64,000 nucleotides of DNA from Vibrio spartinae (GTDB taxonomy: Bacteria > Pseudomonadota > Gammaproteobacteria > Enterobacterales > Vibrionaceae), in contig NZ_AP024908.1 in NCBI RefSeq assembly GCF_024347135.1, positions 124,001 through 188,000 on the forward strand, written 5' to 3'. How positions within the stretch are numbered: the first letter of the stretch is position 1; every line of letters starts with the position of its first letter. Below the pieces are notes generated by a model. It saw only the letters and a program-made list of their open reading frames with translations. It ran no database searches and had not been told where the DNA came from. Shown piece after piece: positions 18,084 to 27,089 of the stretch. The position numbers and the translations under genes were made by a program.

Positions 18084-19391
18084 TCAGGCGGCTGCAATAT
18101 ATTTACGTTGGTTATGTTTCATGGCTTTGAGGGTAGCAATCAACTGATCAATATCGAAATCGATATTGAATTGTTGCTTTAAATTGGCAAGAAAGACAGC
18201 ATCTTCACACATCGCTTTTTCGGGCTCGTCGCTGATCTTCGCCACAGGACGGCTATGACATTCAGCGAGTTTGATCACAATGGATAGCGGCTTATAGGGT
18301 TGCGCATCTTTGTTTTCCCAGCCACCCAGATCATTGGTTAGGAACGTCCCAATCCCGAAAGAAATCTGAGCGCGTCCCGCGAAATACTCACACAGTTCCA
18401 GTGCCTGACTAAAATCGAGGCTATCGGAGAAAATAAAGCGTTTTGTCTGCGGGTCGATCCCCAGTTTTTGGTAGTGTGCAATCATCTTTTCGCCCCAAGT
18501 GAAGGGGCAGCCTGAATCATGACGAACACCATCGTAAGCTTTCGCTAAATGCATATTAAAATCATCGAGGAAAGCATCGATATTGAGTGTATCGGTAGGC
18601 GCGATAGACAGTTGACCGTCAAATGCTGCCAGCCATTGCTCCAGTGCGACGCGTTGTGAGTCTCCCGGATTGACCAGTGCCTGATGCCCCATAAACCACT
18701 CATGTGCGATTGTACCAATCGGTTTGAGGTCAAACTTCCGGGCGAAATGATAGTTGCTCGTACCGAGTAATAGCTCAGGGATCTCTTGCTTCAACTCGGC
18801 CATGACTTGTTCTTGTATGTGTGCTGAGAAGCGGCGACGCGTTCCCATTTCGGTGAGTCTAAAGTTATCAATACCGCGTTCGGCCAACTCATGCTTCAGC
18901 GCGATAAGTTTATTGTGCAATACCTGACGAGGTAAGTCAGCAGGAACATCTTGCCAGTCATGTCGGCTTCTGACTTCTGAAATGATCGCCATAATCATCG
19001 TTTCATACAAAATCGTGTCGCGCCATGTTCCCCGAATCCCAATGCGCAGTTGACGTTTTGAACCTTGCTGGATGATGCCGAATTCAACCTGTTGTGTGGG
19101 TTGGAATTGAAAATAACGTAATGCATGCAGGAAAGCTGGTTTTAGATGAGGTGAACTCTTTTTCAGATAGTCAATGTCTGCCCAAGAAAAGCGTAACTTC
19201 GCCAGTTGTTCCACTTCACTGCGAATCTCCGGGAGTAAGCCCGTGATATCTTCTTCGGAGCGGACGGTCAGTTCGTAACGGACCTCAATGTTAGGGTAGA
19301 ACGTATGGATGGCCTGCATCATATTGATTTTATATGCATCCAAATCCAACAGACTTTGAATGATATGTTTAGAAAAAAGATGATTGTTCAT
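18084..19391 (-). CDS. pncB: Nicotinate phosphoribosyltransferase
   Basis: A 435-residue enzyme that joins nicotinate to PRPP, the entry step of the Preiss-Handler salvage route to NAD. Recognisable blocks are LLDLDAYKINMMQAIHTFYP, TEMGTRRRFSAHIQEQVM, LGTSNYHFARKFDLKPIGTI followed by AHEWFMGHQA, and ISFGIGTFLTNDLG. The phosphoribosyl-site residues of the family are present. It is divergent from the NAD regulator nrtR 271 bp away, which strongly suggests NrtR control. Confidence 0.96.
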   Translation of the reverse strand: MNNHLFSKHIIQSLLDLDAYKINMMQAIHTFYPNIEVRYELTVRSEEDITGLLPEIRSEVEQLAKLRFSWADIDYLKKSSPHLKPAFLHALRYFQFQPTQQVEFGIIQQGSKRQLRIGIRGTWRDTILYETMIMAIISEVRSRHDWQDVPADLPRQVLHNKLIALKHELAERGIDNFRLTEMGTRRRFSAHIQEQVMAELKQEIPELLLGTSNYHFARKFDLKPIGTIAHEWFMGHQALVNPGDSQRVALEQWLAAFDGQLSIAPTDTLNIDAFLDDFNMHLAKAYDGVRHDSGCPFTWGEKMIAHYQKLGIDPQTKRFIFSDSLDFSQALELCEYFAGRAQISFGIGTFLTNDLGGWENKDAQPYKPLSIVIKLAECHSRPVAKISDEPEKAMCEDAVFLANLKQQFNIDFDIDQLIATLKAMKHNQRKYIAAA

Positions 19392-19479
19392 GGGGCCATC
19401 CTCACTATCTATGTTAGTAACATTGTGTGCCTAACCTAAGGCGGACATTAAATGAGACGCGGGCATTTGTCAATCATTA

Positions 19480-19497
19480 GTCTATGGTATCATGGAC
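19480..19497. promoter_or_regulatory. Candidate NrtR operator (imperfect palindrome)
   Basis: An 18-bp imperfect palindrome (GTCTATGGTATCATGGAC, 14 of 18 positions symmetric) near the middle of the pncB-nrtR divergent intergenic region. Position and symmetry fit a repressor dimer site. I have no consensus to compare it with, so the assignment is by context. Confidence 0.4.
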
Positions 19498-19662
19498 AGG
19501 AATATCTTATGAATGGTACCTCTTGGGTATAAAACTTTATTTATTCTCAGATTGTTTTGTCATTAAATCATCGATTGGGTTCGTAACATTCTGTGATTAA
19601 ATTTGACCTATGATGATGTCATTTCATAGAATGAGCGGAGAGTTGTATGGGAAAGCTGCTTT

Positions 19663-20385
19663 ATGATTGTAACTATCGATATGGTCTGCCTTCGTTTATC
19701 TGATGACGGCATTCAAGTTTTGCTGGTAAAACGGAATAATCCTGAGCGTCCGGATTTTGGGATGTGGGCGATCCCCGGAGGCTGGGTATACGACGAAGAT
19801 TTTACCGCGCGTGGTGGGGAGCCTGCCGATGAAGATTTTGAAGCAGCACGTCGCCGAATTTGCCGACAAAAAGTGCATACATATCCTAATTTTATCAGTG
19901 ACCCTTTGGTTGACGGTAATCCAAAGCGTAATCCAAATGGCTGGAGTGTCAGTATTTCCCATTATGCTTTGCTGAATCGCTCGAATATCAGACAAATTGA
20001 AGCTGCCGGAATGGATCGTAATCGTCTTGACTGGTTTGATTTGAGCCTTGTTTTACAGGGACAGATGACGCTGGCTTTTGACCATTCAGCTCAGATTCAA
20101 CATGCATGGACCAAATTACGGGCAGCCGTCGAATATACTTCAGTCGTGCTCTTTTTTCTGGAAAAAGAGTTCCTGGTCGCAGAAATCATCGATGCTTATG
20201 CGAAGTTCGGGGTTGAAGTGAATCGGATGACGATTAAACGGCGGTTGATTAACTCAGAAGTGATTGTGAGTACAAATAAAATTGCGGCCCCGAATAAAGG
20301 TCGTGGACGGGGTGGAAAGCCCGCAACAGTCTATCGGCTGGCAAACAATGAAGTCAGCTACTTTCAGACTTGTCTGAGGGGCTAG
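19663..20385 (+). CDS. nrtR: NrtR-type Nudix-domain transcriptional regulator
   Basis: A 240-residue regulator made of an N-terminal Nudix-fold sensor (TIDMVCLRLSDDGIQVLLVK) and a C-terminal winged helix (MTIKRRLINSEVIVSTNKIA, GRGRGGKPATVYRL). The Nudix box is degenerate: where hydrolases have REUxEExGU this protein has RRRICRQKV, so it should bind an ADP-ribose-type ligand without hydrolysing it, as known for NrtR repressors. It is divergent from pncB, its expected target. An 18-codon frame with a GGAGAG site (19647-19703) overlaps the start in another phase. Confidence 0.88.
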   Translation: MIVTIDMVCLRLSDDGIQVLLVKRNNPERPDFGMWAIPGGWVYDEDFTARGGEPADEDFEAARRRICRQKVHTYPNFISDPLVDGNPKRNPNGWSVSISHYALLNRSNIRQIEAAGMDRNRLDWFDLSLVLQGQMTLAFDHSAQIQHAWTKLRAAVEYTSVVLFFLEKEFLVAEIIDAYAKFGVEVNRMTIKRRLINSEVIVSTNKIAAPNKGRGRGGKPATVYRLANNEVSYFQTCLRG

Positions 20386-20403
20386 AGCTAGCTCAGTCAG
20401 GCA

Positions 20404-21558
20404 TTAGCCGTCATCCGTTTTTTGGTTTTGATCTTGCGCAGCTTGTTTGGGCTCGAGCCCATATGGGAGATCTCTGAATATTGCCGGATTTTGGTCATAT
20501 TTCGGTGCTGCGTGGGGTCGTTGCCATCCCAGTAGCATAATTGCGAGTAGATTACGATGTTCACCCAGTGCCAGATTGAAGTCATCTTTTCCCGAAGGGA
20601 TCATCTGCTTTAATGGCGGAATCGCTGCTTGAATCGCCTGTCTGGTCTGCGTGACGACCGGATCCTTGTCCAGCCCGGCAAGCAAAAAGCTCAGTCCGAC
20701 TTCTGCAATCACATCCGGTTTTGTCCGTGCAATAATGGTTTCTATATTGGTACGAAAATAGTGGTAAATCCATTGATAATCTGCTGCTGAGACGGGATGC
20801 TGATAATAACCTGAAGCTGCAATGATGATGTGCGTCATGCCGTAAATCTTATTTTCATACTGCTGCTTGGACAGTGCTTTGTCCTGATCATCCGGATACG
20901 TTTTCCGAAATGCTTGAATAAACGCTTCTACGACATCCTGTTCACCCAATTGTCTGAGCCAGAACACTTGGTTGGCTAATTGGGCTGCCCACGCCCTGAT
21001 CATCTGCGGATCGGTCGCGTACAGACTGAAATCATATTTACGCAAAACCTGACGCAGCCGCTTGTCATGTTTGTGCTTCAGACCATATTCATCTGCCCGA
21101 GCCATCGCACTGAGTAAATCAACGCCTAAGTAAATATATTCCGGATGATGTTTTGTTACCGAGAACCGTAACCGGGACCGCTCACCTTGACGCCCTTTAT
21201 AAGAGGACAGGCGTTGTTGAGAGTACAGATAAATCGCTTCAGGTGTGGTGACATCGTTAGCGAAGTGATTCAGTGTACTGGCAACTCTGGCCATATCCTG
21301 CCAAATCCCCGCAGCATACTTGTTATCTAAGGTTTGTCGGTACATCCGTAGTGCGTAATGCCCTGCTTTGAAGGCCGGTAGTGTATAGAGGCGCTGCTCA
21401 TAATATTCAGCGATTTGATCTGCGGAATCCTGATAACTGGGGGGAAATGTAGTCGCTTCATTTGCAGTGGGCGTTCCAATCTGCGTATTCGGTGCCGCAA
21501 TACTCTGACAGATAAATATGATGAATAAAATTGAAGCTATGCCACATTTATTTAACAT
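20404..21558 (-). CDS. Exported DUF3541-like protein
   Basis: A 384-residue protein with a Sec signal peptide (MLNKCGIASILFIIFICQSIA, cleavage near IAA). The rest is helical and soluble, with no catalytic motif I can name, and the tail is Gln/Lys-rich. Length and character fit the DUF3541 family of vibrios, but I identify it from memory of the family only. It converges on nrtR with 18 bp between the stops. Likely periplasmic; function unknown. Confidence 0.6.
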   Translation of the reverse strand: MLNKCGIASILFIIFICQSIAAPNTQIGTPTANEATTFPPSYQDSADQIAEYYEQRLYTLPAFKAGHYALRMYRQTLDNKYAAGIWQDMARVASTLNHFANDVTTPEAIYLYSQQRLSSYKGRQGERSRLRFSVTKHHPEYIYLGVDLLSAMARADEYGLKHKHDKRLRQVLRKYDFSLYATDPQMIRAWAAQLANQVFWLRQLGEQDVVEAFIQAFRKTYPDDQDKALSKQQYENKIYGMTHIIIAASGYYQHPVSAADYQWIYHYFRTNIETIIARTKPDVIAEVGLSFLLAGLDKDPVVTQTRQAIQAAIPPLKQMIPSGKDDFNLALGEHRNLLAIMLLGWQRPHAAPKYDQNPAIFRDLPYGLEPKQAAQDQNQKTDDG

Positions 21559-21930
21559 ACGCAGACCCAGTTCACAGAGGATGATTTATAAACATATGCA
21601 CTCGTTGCCGCAGTTATGTTAGCGCAGTGCAATAAGTCTGTGAAATTATCGCATTCGCTGACAGTTGCGGTACTTCTGCATCGTGATTCTTGATATTTTA
21701 AATGAAAAAATAAATCAGGTTTGGTCTTGTTTTATATTGTAGTTATTAATAACTAAGTCACTAGTGGGGCGTTCTTATTGGTTGAAAGTGGCTATTTTGA
21801 TATGAACTGTTTGATTGTAATAAATTGTTAATGTCAGAGTGCTCTTTTGTCTATTGATCAGGTCAATGACCATTTCATGGCTGGAGGAATACGACATATT
21901 CACACCAGTCCCTCACGAGAGAGGAGCATT
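21559..21930. other. Intergenic promoter region of two divergent genes
   Basis: 372 bp between the exported protein and the diguanylate cyclase, A/T-rich in the centre. The frame can be extended upstream of 21931 into this region, but it lacks a ribosome site there. No clear operator or hairpin was found. Confidence 0.4.
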
Positions 21931-23298
21931 ATGCGCGACGTTCTGTTCAAAAAATGGACAGTAATTGGTTTTCTTGTTTTACTTGCCTGTATTTTGATTG
22001 TGTTGGTTGAGTTTATTTTCCAGCGTCATCAAGAGGTGATGCGTCAAGAAATTCAAAGCCGGACAACAGAGGAACTTTCCATTATTCGATTTAAGCTGGA
22101 AGCGACAATTCTGGCCGATATTTATGTGGCGAAAAGTTTGTCAACGTTGACGACTGTGAATGCCAGCACCGTTGCTGAGAGTTGGGAAAAAGTCTCGCAA
22201 CGCATTATGGAGCAAGGGAAATATATTCGATCACTGAGTCTTGCTCCCAATGATATTATTGAGTACGTCTATCCGTTGAAAGAAAACAACAAAAACAAAG
22301 TCGTCGGGTTGGATTTTCGGACGATGCCTGAGCAGTGGAAAACGGTTAAACAAGCGCATGAATTGAAAGAAATTTTTATTGCCGGTCCGGTTGCGCGGGG
22401 GGAAGACGATCAGGTGATTATTGCGCGCTGTCCGGTTTTTCTTGACCCGCCATATAATCAATTTTATTGGGGGGTGATCAGTGTCGATATTGATATCGAT
22501 AGTTTGCTTGAGTCGCTTAAGGTTGACGAGGTTCTGCCCGGTTATGATATTGCAATCCGTGGGAAAGACAGTTCGGGAGAACAGGGCGCAGTGTTCTGGG
22601 GAGAACCTGATGTCTTTCAACATGCGTTTGCTCAGGAGATGATCTATTTTCCGCATGGCTCTTGGAGTATTGCCATTGCAGAACAAGACAACGTCAATAT
22701 TCTTGATCAAGTCCCTTGGTTTCAGACTAATATTGTGCGCGTGATTGGTTATCTGTTACTGGTGTTTCTCATCGCTTCTTTTCTGGTGATTTATCGTCTT
22801 TACGATAAATCAAATCGCCTTTCTCTGTATGATGAACTGACTCATCTTCCGAATCGCCGTTATTTTATGAATGAACTGAATCGGTATTTCGAGCGAGAAA
22901 AGCGAGCCAAGCAACCGATGGGATTTGCCTTATTGTGTATTGATGTGAATAAATTCAAAACGATCAATGATACCCATGGACATAATGTCGGGGATCAGGT
23001 GCTGGTGGAGTGTGCCCGACGGATTGAAAATGCGATTCGGGACAACGATTGTGCAGCGCGTATTGGTGGTGACGAATTTTTAGTCTTGTTGAAAGGCGGT
23101 GAAAAAGGGGAAGATTTACGGAAAATTATGGATCGAGTGCGTCATGCGGTTGGCGTGACCCCCGTGATCTGTGGTGAGCTCGCAATCCCGGTTGGCATCA
23201 GTGTCGGTTATACACGCTACCAACCAGAAATGCAGAGTGTTAACGAAATGATTCATCATGCTGATAATGAAATGTACGATGAAAAATACGCGTCCTGA
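21931..23298 (+). CDS. Membrane diguanylate cyclase with CHASE-like sensor
   Basis: A 455-residue protein that would make cyclic di-GMP from GTP. TM1 lies at about residues 8-30. A periplasmic CHASE-like domain follows (IEYVYPLKENNKNKVVGLDF, EIFIAGPVARG, WGVISVDIDID). TM2 lies near 270-290. The GGDEF domain has an intact RIGGDEFLVLL active site, substrate-binding CIDVNKFKTINDTHGHNVGD, and an RDND inhibitory I-site five residues before GGDEF, so product inhibition is expected. The start at 21931 has a GAGGAG site 4 nt upstream. No adjacent phosphodiesterase. Confidence 0.9.
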   Translation: MRDVLFKKWTVIGFLVLLACILIVLVEFIFQRHQEVMRQEIQSRTTEELSIIRFKLEATILADIYVAKSLSTLTTVNASTVAESWEKVSQRIMEQGKYIRSLSLAPNDIIEYVYPLKENNKNKVVGLDFRTMPEQWKTVKQAHELKEIFIAGPVARGEDDQVIIARCPVFLDPPYNQFYWGVISVDIDIDSLLESLKVDEVLPGYDIAIRGKDSSGEQGAVFWGEPDVFQHAFAQEMIYFPHGSWSIAIAEQDNVNILDQVPWFQTNIVRVIGYLLLVFLIASFLVIYRLYDKSNRLSLYDELTHLPNRRYFMNELNRYFEREKRAKQPMGFALLCIDVNKFKTINDTHGHNVGDQVLVECARRIENAIRDNDCAARIGGDEFLVLLKGGEKGEDLRKIMDRVRHAVGVTPVICGELAIPVGISVGYTRYQPEMQSVNEMIHHADNEMYDEKYAS

Positions 23299-23340
23299 GT
23301 TCCGGTGAGTACCCGAATCATCGACAGGCACCTGACAGTG

Positions 23341-24876
23341 TTATTGGTCAGTCACAATTATATTGTCGGGTGCAGTGTAGCAGCTTGGCTTCCGGGGACA
23401 GACACTTCCTCTGGGGCAGATTAACCGGGCATCGTTGACGATACCGCGTTCTATCCACTTGATATTGAGTATTTTCGCCAGTGTCGTCAGTTCATTCTGA
23501 ATCGCTGACGGTATGGCTGACATCCCGCCGTTTCTGACACAAGATTCTTTCAGTTCCATCGCCATTTGCCGGGCATCTCCTCCCTGAGCATTGATCGCTG
23601 GGTTCAGATCAATGCCGGCACATAGCACCCGGTTATTCCCCGCGGGATCAACGAGATTCAGCGATTCACAACAGTAGATTCTGGGCTCATCCCCGACATT
23701 AAGCAGTGATATTTGCGCAGAGCTGGATGACTGTGGATGTTTCAGTTGCCGAAAGACTGCCCAGTGTTGGCAGGGATCGTTGACTGTCCTCATATTGCCC
23801 CAAGGGAGTGGAATCCCGTTGCCACGGTAGACAGCTTTGAGCTTCCCTTCTCCATAGGCATCAAAGTAATGCCAGTAAGGATAAGGAGAGACCACCGTCA
23901 TTCTGCGCATGGCGACGGATGGTGACACACCGACTTTCTGATGGACGCTGATCTCATAGCCATTGCGATCCAGCAATTGCCGGAATGGGACTTTCGGGCA
24001 GAGCAGTGCACCGGCAAAAAAGCTGGATTCGAAATCTCGCCAAGCCTGTAGGATATCTTTTGAGTTGAGCTCATAACTGGTTTGTGGATTTGCCATATCT
24101 TCCCAGCTACTGGTATGACCGATAGAGAGAACGGTTTTACAGCCCTCCTTGCTGTGAAGAATGTTGTGACCGATGTATACCGCGAGATCATACTTGAGAC
24201 GAGTCGGATGATGTTTCATGACCTCATTGAGGTAAATCCCGTTCGGTGATTCGAAATAAGATGTGACTAACTGTTTGGCACTGAGCCCCAACTCATCTTG
24301 CACATCTTGAGGCGCTTGTGAAAACCAGTGGATCGCGAGCCCCAAATGTCTGGCAATATCCGTCAGATCCTCAACAGTCAGATTCAGTTTCTTGAGTCCG
24401 ATGTTCTCTGCTGCACGCTCCAGATCCGGGAAATGATTCTGCAGGCTTTCTTGATGTGCCCGGATGAGTAGTTGGGCGAACTGACGACCGGTAATGCCTG
24501 TCTGAGACAACATCTCCGGGATTGCAATCTGGAGAATGTCTTGTGAAAACAGAAAGCTGGGCTCTAATGCCATCCCGTTGATGCCCCCCCGACTTCCTCT
24601 ATCCGGGGTGATATCGATCTGTTCCGGTTGGTCGTCGAGAAACCACTGTGGACTTTTTTGGAAGACTTCCGCGATCACCGTGAGCATGTCGATACTCGGC
24701 ACCCGTTTCCCCCGTTCAATCATCGAGAGATAAGACACCGAGGGGGCATATTCAGGATTCAGACGAATGCAACGAGATGATAAATCTTCCATTGTCAGAT
24801 GATTTCGTTTCCTCAAATTTCTGACTTTGGTGCCCAGAAAGTGAGACTGTCGAATTAAGCTTTTAGATGCGGTCAT
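23341..24876 (-). CDS. Large XRE-family regulator (DUF3612-like)
   Basis: A 511-residue cytoplasmic regulator. The N-terminal ~80 residues are a Cro/CI-type helix-turn-helix (LGTKVRNLRKRNHLTMEDLS, SYLSMIERGKRVPSIDMLTV). The long C-terminal part is a sensory domain with a closing cysteine cluster CPRGSVCPRKPSC (CX5CX4C), which could bind metal or an Fe-S cluster. The architecture recalls the RamB/PrpR group that controls acetate, propionate and glyoxylate genes; I associate the C-terminal part with DUF3612. It is divergent from a malate-synthase-G-related domain protein, which fits a carbon-metabolism role. Confidence 0.75.
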   Translation of the reverse strand: MTASKSLIRQSHFLGTKVRNLRKRNHLTMEDLSSRCIRLNPEYAPSVSYLSMIERGKRVPSIDMLTVIAEVFQKSPQWFLDDQPEQIDITPDRGSRGGINGMALEPSFLFSQDILQIAIPEMLSQTGITGRQFAQLLIRAHQESLQNHFPDLERAAENIGLKKLNLTVEDLTDIARHLGLAIHWFSQAPQDVQDELGLSAKQLVTSYFESPNGIYLNEVMKHHPTRLKYDLAVYIGHNILHSKEGCKTVLSIGHTSSWEDMANPQTSYELNSKDILQAWRDFESSFFAGALLCPKVPFRQLLDRNGYEISVHQKVGVSPSVAMRRMTVVSPYPYWHYFDAYGEGKLKAVYRGNGIPLPWGNMRTVNDPCQHWAVFRQLKHPQSSSSAQISLLNVGDEPRIYCCESLNLVDPAGNNRVLCAGIDLNPAINAQGGDARQMAMELKESCVRNGGMSAIPSAIQNELTTLAKILNIKWIERGIVNDARLICPRGSVCPRKPSCYTAPDNIIVTDQ

Positions 24877-25044
24877 TTGTAAAATTCACACTGTAAAATT
24901 TTTGTTGTGAAATTGTGTATAAAAATAGATTAGTCTAAAAAGTAAGCGAAATCACGATACAGCCAAAAAAGAGTATTGGATGGTGTGATTTTGTGAAGCG
25001 GGGAGTGTGAAACAAAGATAGTTTGCAACAAAGAGGATGTATGA

Positions 25045-25674
25045 ATGAATATGCCAATGTTACAGAGTTCGTTAGAGACGGATCGGCCGTTAAAATCAAA
25101 TGACTCATCATATGAGCAACAGTCAGGTCAGTTTATTACCGAGATGGTCATGTCCGTGGAGTCGTTGGGGGCAGGACAGACACAAGAAAAACAACTTCAG
25201 GCGAAGCAGTTACTTGACCAGCTTTTCCCGTTGCATGAAGGATCGCATCGTGATGTGACTGGTTATGTGATCGATTATCATCACTTGATGGCTTATTTTG
25301 AGGACGGACGTCATACCGGACTTCGTTATCCGCAACATTTCGTTGCCTACCTCGGGGATCGCAATGGTCCGGAAGCGATTTTGTTTCGTAATGGCGATGG
25401 ATGTCACGTTGAAGTCACGCTGGGGAATGGCAAAGGAACGGGAATGCCGGAACTGGTTTTGGTTGATGACATTCAATTGGAAACTTATACCCACTTGAAC
25501 TCCGTTGCTTCAGAAAGTCATGCAACGTTAGGTCTTCGTCATTGGGTCAGTTTGGTGAGAGCTGATGGACAAGGGCATCCTCAGGTGTGCAGCGAAAATA
25601 AAGAATATCAGTCTAAAGATGAAGCGGATTATCAGTTGGGTATCAGTTTCCATCTTAACTCATTCAGTGCTTGA
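25045..25674 (+). CDS. Stand-alone malate synthase G insertion-domain-like protein
   Basis: A 209-residue protein whose residues ~50-195 align by eye with the beta-rich domain inserted in malate synthase G: LLDQLFPLHEGSHRDVTGYV, TGLRYPQHFVAYLGD, AILFRNGDGCHVEVTL, LVLVDDIQLET, then LRHWVSLVRADG. In the true enzyme this stretch also contains DFEDSVAAVDAADK; here the equivalent is HLNSVASESHATLG, and the catalytic TIM barrel is missing altogether. It is therefore not a malate synthase. A ligand-sensing or regulatory use of the domain is possible, especially next to a RamB-like regulator. Weak ribosome site (AGAGGA) before the ATG. Confidence 0.65.
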   Translation: MNMPMLQSSLETDRPLKSNDSSYEQQSGQFITEMVMSVESLGAGQTQEKQLQAKQLLDQLFPLHEGSHRDVTGYVIDYHHLMAYFEDGRHTGLRYPQHFVAYLGDRNGPEAILFRNGDGCHVEVTLGNGKGTGMPELVLVDDIQLETYTHLNSVASESHATLGLRHWVSLVRADGQGHPQVCSENKEYQSKDEADYQLGISFHLNSFSA

Positions 25675-25732
25675 TGCGGTTTCGCGCTGCTATCGCATGT
25701 TCGTTCATTCACATTACTCAGTACACATCAAT

Positions 25733-25769
25733 AACCGCGTATCGGTTGCCAAGCAATCCATACGCGGTT
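25733..25769. terminator. Bidirectional hairpin between convergent genes
   Basis: Ten-bp perfect outer stem AACCGCGTAT / ATACGCGGTT with further pairing inside (GGTTGC/GCAATCC with a bulge). It sits between the end of the malate-synthase-like gene and the end of cheV, so it can terminate both. Confidence 0.8.
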
Positions 25770-25798
25770 GGTGTGTTGACCGACAGTTCTTATAATCG

Positions 25799-26716
25799 TT
25801 AGCTGCTAAAAGCCCGCTCCTGCAATTTCGTTGCCCCACGGAGCATCGCTTCGACTAACTCGGTCGCGTGAAATTTTTCCAGTGCTTGATGGGCGCCAAC
25901 CTGACGGGCGCGATCAACACAGATCTCACTGGAAAGTGAGGTATGGAGGATAATGTAGGCATGGTTCAGGGTATCATCATTCTGGATTTCGAACGCTAAC
26001 TCATAGCCGTCAAGGCCCGGCATTTCGATATCGCTGACCAGAATGTCGATCGGGGAGCCTTGTTCTGCCCGATTGCGCATTAATTGCAGACCCTCTGCCC
26101 CGTTCTTGCAAATTTCATAGGGGATATTGATGCCGTCCAAGGCATCGGCTAACTGTTTTCGGGCCAGACTCGAGTCATCAACGAGTAAAATATTAAAGGA
26201 CTTGAGTTTTTCTCGCTCTATATCCGTCAGAATCGGAATTTTGGTTGCTTCATATTGTGGATATATCTTCGACAGGAGTAGTTCGACATCCAGCATTTGG
26301 ACGATATTATCCTGATAACGCGTGATGCCGGTAACAAAAATGTTATGTCCGGCCGTTGATGGTGCTGACTCTATCGAGCGCCAGTCACATTCAATGATTT
26401 TTTCAATCGACCGGACCATAAATGCAACGACAGTCCGCAGACAGTCGGTGACAATCAAATAACAATTTTGATATTCCTCCGGTGGAATTGACCGGAAACC
26501 AATGGCAGCGGCCATATCAATCACTGGAATGGTCATATTACGAATGGTAACTGTACCAACAACATTGTGATGAGAATACGGGATTTGTGTCATCGGTTGA
26601 TAAGACACAATTTCTCGAATCTTTAAGGTGCCAATAGCAAACAGCTGACGTTTCAGATTGAGTGTAAACATCAACATCCCTTGCGATTGATTGGCTTTAC
26701 TAACGGTTTTCGCCAT
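25799..26716 (-). CDS. cheV: Chemotaxis coupling protein CheV
   Basis: A 305-residue hybrid of a CheW-like coupling domain (residues ~10-160, FAIGTLKIREIVSYQPMTQI) and a response-regulator receiver domain (~175-300). The receiver has the acidic pair in LLVDDSS, phospho-acceptor Asp in DILVSDIEMPG, and conserved Thr/Lys in LHTSLSS and LEKFHA. CheV links chemoreceptors to CheA and adapts signalling by phosphorylation. It is encoded head-to-head with a PAS-type chemoreceptor. Confidence 0.95.
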   Translation of the reverse strand: MAKTVSKANQSQGMLMFTLNLKRQLFAIGTLKIREIVSYQPMTQIPYSHHNVVGTVTIRNMTIPVIDMAAAIGFRSIPPEEYQNCYLIVTDCLRTVVAFMVRSIEKIIECDWRSIESAPSTAGHNIFVTGITRYQDNIVQMLDVELLLSKIYPQYEATKIPILTDIEREKLKSFNILLVDDSSLARKQLADALDGINIPYEICKNGAEGLQLMRNRAEQGSPIDILVSDIEMPGLDGYELAFEIQNDDTLNHAYIILHTSLSSEICVDRARQVGAHQALEKFHATELVEAMLRGATKLQERAFSS

Positions 26717-27089
26717 GACGATTTACCTTAAAAAATACTTACGCCAATAATATACTTAAATTGCGCTAAGATGCGAGTTCCAATCGACTGGTACGTTGAG
26801 TCGTCTTTAGTTTGTCATTTCTGGAATATACATCACATCCAAGTGTAATTACGAAGATGATGCGCTTACTCATAAGCATACTGCAAAATGCCAGTTTATC
26901 GATTGTTCTGGCTATTTTATGCCCGATTTTTTGGTGAGAGAGATACGTGTAACCCGTATTCAACTTCGTTCTTGACGACTTTTGCTGCGTTAACTCTCTG
27001 TAACATCTCTATGACTTGTGTCGATATGAAAAATGTCTACTATGATAGAAAGAGTTCTGCCCATTGGTATTGAGAAAGAGGTGTCTTTC
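26717..27089. other. Intergenic region between cheV and the PAS chemoreceptor
   Basis: 373 bp containing the promoters of two divergent genes. Several short frames exist without ribosome sites. No clear operator or terminator was recognised. Confidence 0.4.

Noticed and set aside
25045..25674. Annotation as malate synthase
   Set aside because: Only the inserted domain is present; the catalytic barrel and acidic residues are absent.
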